A stretch of 64,000 nucleotides of DNA from Novosphingobium sp. SG707 (GTDB lineage Bacteria > Pseudomonadota > Alphaproteobacteria > Sphingomonadales > Sphingomonadaceae). Under the pieces are notes generated by a model. The model had not been told where the DNA came from. It saw nothing but the letters and a program-made list of their open reading frames with translations, and ran no database searches. Location: assembly GCF_012275515.1 (NCBI RefSeq), contig NZ_JAAZQL010000006.1:1-64000 (forward strand), given 5' to 3'. The position numbers and the translations under genes are program-made. This document shows positions 61,559 through 64,000 of this stretch, piece by piece; the stretch's first letter is position 1, and each line of letters begins with the position of its first letter.

Positions 61559-61882
61559 TCAGACCTGACCGATCATCGCGCGGCGGGCTTCGGCTTCCTT
61601 GGCCTTAAGCGCGGTGCGCACTTCAGCCTCATCGGCATCGACGCCCGCGCTGATCAGATCGCCCAGCAGCTTGCGCACAACATCTTCATCACCCGCTTCC
61701 TCGAAATCGGCCTGCACCACCGATTTGGCATAGGCTTCGGTTTCGGCCGAAGACAGGCCCATCCGTTCGGCCGCCCAGGTGCCGAGCAGGCGGTTGCGGC
61801 GGGCGTGGATGCGAAACTCCAGCTCTTCGTCATGGGCAAACTTGGCTTCTTCGCCCCGCTCGCGATCTTGAAAGCTGGTCAT
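61559..61882 (-). CDS. F1FO ATP synthase zeta (inhibitor) subunit, DUF1476
   Basis: The 107-residue product matches DUF1476: MTSFQDRERGEEAKFAHDEE, FRIHARRNRLLGTWAAERMG and a C-terminal helical part ending EAEARRAMIG. In alphaproteobacteria this is the zeta subunit that blocks reverse ATP hydrolysis. The N-terminal inhibitory segment is intact. It heads the run zeta-bolA-grxD. Confidence 0.92.
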   Translation of the reverse strand: MTSFQDRERGEEAKFAHDEELEFRIHARRNRLLGTWAAERMGLSSAETEAYAKSVVQADFEEAGDEDVVRKLLGDLISAGVDADEAEVRTALKAKEAEARRAMIGQV

Positions 61883-62117
61883 GATGCGTCTCCCGCGTGA
61901 ATTTGAGGTTTGTGGATTTTTGCAATGGTCGGCGTAATGTGGCGCTTTTTCAGCCTGCCGTCCATAACGCGATGAAAACCGCGCGCCAATGTATATGTGT
62001 CGCAGCGGCGGCGGTTCAATCCCCCGATTTGGCGCGACCTCCGCTGCGACAGGGCTTTTTCAGCATATCGGCAGCGGACGATCTTTGCGCTTGCTCAAAA
62101 ACGGGGAACTTTTCCTT

Positions 62118-62142
62118 AAAAAAGCGAGAAAATCTTTCCCGC
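62118..62142 (-). terminator. terminator of the leu operon
   Basis: GCGAGAAA (62124-62131) pairs with TTTCCCGC (62135-62142, one mismatch). On the minus strand six T residues follow. It is directly after the leuD stop. Confidence 0.65.
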
Positions 62143-62143
62143 C

Positions 62144-62740
62144 TCAGGCCGCCGATGCTGTGGCCAGAAACGGCAGGTCTGCCGCAATCTTGGCTTCATG
62201 CTGCTTGATGGCCGCATCGCGCGACAGCGTCAGGCCTACTTCATCAAGACCGCCCAGCAGGCAGTGCTTGCGGAACGGATCGATTTCGAAGGTGAAGCGG
62301 TCCTGGAACGGCGTGGTCACAGTCTGGCTTTCCAGATCGACATCAATCGGCTGGTCAACCGCCACGACGAGCAGGCGGTCGATGGCTTCCTGCGGCAACA
62401 CCACCGTCAGGATACCGTTCTTGAACGCATTGCCCGAGAAAATGTCGGAAAAGCTGGGGGCGATGACGCAGGTGATGCCCATGTCGAGCAAGGCCCATGC
62501 GGCATGTTCGCGGCTGGACCCGCAACCGAAATTGTCGCCCGCGATCAGGATCGGCGCGCCTTTGTTGCGCTCCGTGTCGAAAATATTGCCTTCCTCGGCG
62601 CGGATCGCCTCAAACGCGCCCTTGCCAAGGCCCTCACGCGTGATCGTCTTGAGCCAATGGGCCGGGATGATAACGTCGGTATCGACATTCTTGGCGCCAA
62701 ACGGGATCGCCGTACCCGCTACGTGGTTGATCGGTTTCAT
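62144..62740 (-). CDS. leuD: 3-isopropylmalate dehydratase small subunit
   Basis: The 198-residue product has the swivel-domain motifs: VDTDVIIPAHWLKTITREG, GDNFGCGSSREHAAWALLDMGI (substrate loop GCGSSREHA) and IAPSFSDIFSGNAFKNGIL. With LeuC it isomerises isopropylmalate in leucine synthesis. It is separated from leuC by a 61-codon gene. Confidence 0.96.
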   Translation of the reverse strand: MKPINHVAGTAIPFGAKNVDTDVIIPAHWLKTITREGLGKGAFEAIRAEEGNIFDTERNKGAPILIAGDNFGCGSSREHAAWALLDMGITCVIAPSFSDIFSGNAFKNGILTVVLPQEAIDRLLVVAVDQPIDVDLESQTVTTPFQDRFTFEIDPFRKHCLLGGLDEVGLTLSRDAAIKQHEAKIAADLPFLATASAA

Positions 62741-62758
62741 CAGGAAATATCTTTCGGA

Positions 62759-62944
62759 TCAGTCGGTTTCGGGCGCATCTTCAGGATGGGCGGGAGCATC
62801 GGTCGGTTTGGGCTTGCGGCGGCTGCCAAAGATCAGCGCCGCCGTCAGCGCGGCCGAACCAATCGCCGCCGCGCCCGCGATGGTCGCCACTCCGGCCCAG
62901 CTCGAACGTTCGCCCAGAACCTTCTTTTCGCTCTCTTCGCTCAT
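62759..62944 (-). CDS. small membrane protein between leuC and leuD
   Basis: The 61-residue product has a charged start (MSEESEKKVLGERSSW), one hydrophobic span of about 24 residues (VATIAGAAAIGSAALTAALIF) and a Pro/Asp-rich tail. Similar short genes lie between leuC and leuD in sphingomonads, but no function is known. Spacing is 18 and 39 bases, consistent with an operon. Confidence 0.7.
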   Translation of the reverse strand: MSEESEKKVLGERSSWAGVATIAGAAAIGSAALTAALIFGSRRKPKPTDAPAHPEDAPETD

Positions 62945-62983
62945 CCCTTAACCCTCCAAATTCAAGGCAAGTTTAGGCCAGGT

Positions 62984-64000
62984 TCAGGCCAGAAATTCAC
63001 GCGCATCGGTCAATTTACCGGTGACGGCCGCCGCCGCCGCCATCGCGGGCGACACCAGATGCGTGCGCGCGCCCGGACCCTGACGGCCCACGAAATTGCG
63101 GTTCGACGTGCTGGCGCAACGTTCGCCCGAGGGCACCTTGTCCGGGTTCATCGCCAGACAGGCCGAGCAGCCCGGCTCGCGCCATTCAAGGCCCGCCTCG
63201 ATAAAGATCTTGTCCAGACCTTCTGCCTCGGCCTGTTCCTTGACCAGACCCGAGCCCGGCACGACAATCGCCCAGCGCACATTGTCAGCCTTGCGGCGGC
63301 CCTTAACAACAGCGGCGGCGGCGCGCATGTCCTCAATGCGGCTGTTGGTGCAGCTGCCGATGAACACGTTCTGCACTTCGACATCGGTCATCTTCTGACC
63401 CGGCGTCAGGCCCATATAGGCCAGGCTCTTGCGCGCGGCTTCCTGCTTGCTGGGATCGGCAAAGCTTTCGGGCGCGGGCACAACGCCGCCGATCGCCACG
63501 GTATCCTCGGGGCTGGTGCCCCAGGTCACGGTGGGGGCGATCTCGGCGGCGTTGATCACCACGACCTTGTCATAGGTCGCGCCCGGATCGGTGGCCAGGC
63601 TCTTCCACCATGCCACGGCCTTGTCCCAATCGGCGCCCTTGGGCGCATAGGGGCGGCCCTGCACATAGGCGAAGGTCTTTTCATCGGGCGCGATCAGACC
63701 GGCGCGCGCGCCATGCTCGATCGCCATGTTCGAAACGGTCAGGCGGCCCTCGATCGACAGGCCGCGAATGGCCGAGCCGGTATATTCAATCACATAGCCC
63801 GTGCCGCCGCTGGCGCCCAGCGTACCGCAGATATGCAGCACCAGATCCTTGGCCGTCACGCCCGCGCCCAGCTCACCCTCAACGCGCACTTCCATCGTCT
63901 TGGAACGCTTGAGCTGCAAGGTCTGTGTGGCCAGCACATGTTCGACCTCGGACGTGCCGATGCCAAAGGCCAGCGCCCCCAGACCGCCGTGGCAGGCGGT
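62984..64000 (-). CDS. leuC: 3-isopropylmalate dehydratase large subunit (5' end beyond the window)
   Basis: The 339 residues visible, about the C-terminal three-quarters of the protein, run from HGGLGALAFGIGTSEVEHVL to the end. They carry the iron-sulfur ligands of aconitase-type enzymes (NVFIGSCTNSRIEDM with one Cys, and EPGCSACLAMNPDK with two). The start lies past 64000. It belongs to one operon with the small membrane protein and leuD. Confidence 0.96.
   Translation of the reverse strand, partial: TACHGGLGALAFGIGTSEVEHVLATQTLQLKRSKTMEVRVEGELGAGVTAKDLVLHICGTLGASGGTGYVIEYTGSAIRGLSIEGRLTVSNMAIEHGARAGLIAPDEKTFAYVQGRPYAPKGADWDKAVAWWKSLATDPGATYDKVVVINAAEIAPTVTWGTSPEDTVAIGGVVPAPESFADPSKQEAARKSLAYMGLTPGQKMTDVEVQNVFIGSCTNSRIEDMRAAAAVVKGRRKADNVRWAIVVPGSGLVKEQAEAEGLDKIFIEAGLEWREPGCSACLAMNPDKVPSGERCASTSNRNFVGRQGPGARTHLVSPAMAAAAAVTGKLTDAREFLA

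Overview
The window is high-GC alphaproteobacterial DNA that reads like a sphingomonad chromosome (Novosphingobium/Sphingomonas type). This rests on the gene families and synteny: an F1FO ATP synthase zeta subunit (DUF1476), a BolA/monothiol glutaredoxin pair, a quinoprotein relay set, a large GH18-deacetylase-GT2 fusion and leuC/leuD. No rRNA operon, CRISPR array or intact insertion sequence was seen.

Positions 1 to about 17474 look like the right-hand end of an integrated element inserted at the 3' end of a tRNA-Gln(UUG) gene on the minus strand (17474-17548). A tyrosine recombinase (15931-17313) sits next to the tRNA, with an excisionase-like HTH protein beside it. Further left are an AbrB-type antitoxin plus Doc toxin, a HU-like protein, DUF736, DUF6933, a DUF1905 protein, an ArdC-type antirestriction protein and a frameshifted ParB C-terminal remnant. 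The left end of the element lies outside the window. The cargo at 2691-11910 is the most striking content: an ECF sigma factor, a FecR anti-sigma, a large TonB-dependent receptor with a signalling domain, a secreted hemophilin-like protein, a Slam-type outer-membrane translocator (DUF560), a heme oxygenase, a DUF454 membrane protein and a dedicated TonB. Two Fur-box-like palindromes lie in front of the sigma factor and the receptor. This is a complete iron-regulated heme capture, import and degradation system of the kind described in Acinetobacter, here carried on a mobile island.

From 17666 to 35761 the chromosomal backbone holds a YghU-type GST, ilvE, a quinoprotein-relay trio (zinc hydrolase, SoxYZ-like carrier, rhodanese-like protein), tlyA, tspO, ubiK, the GH18-deacetylase-GT2 fusion, a SulP transporter overlapping a beta-carbonic anhydrase, an OmpR-type two-component pair and a secreted CocE/NonD hydrolase.

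From 35885 to 48190 lie two MFS transporters around a nucleotide-sugar cluster. RfbF, RfbG and RfbH should make a CDP-4-keto-6-deoxyhexose and its dehydrated product. A HpcH/HpaI lyase, a large ThDP enzyme, a HAD phosphatase and an SDR follow, then a GtrB-like glycosyltransferase and a GtrA flippase. Together these suggest a yersiniose-like branched sugar attached to a surface glycan, with an unusual lyase step.

From 48285 to the right edge are DUF3237, a COG2509 flavoprotein, a HerA-like ATPase enclosed by a pair of inverted 213-bp repeats, rhlE, a periplasmic TonB-C-domain protein, a chemoreceptor, a GNAT enzyme, ggt, a PilZ protein, a Nudix hydrolase, grxD, bolA, the zeta subunit, leuD, a small membrane protein and leuC, which is cut by the window edge.
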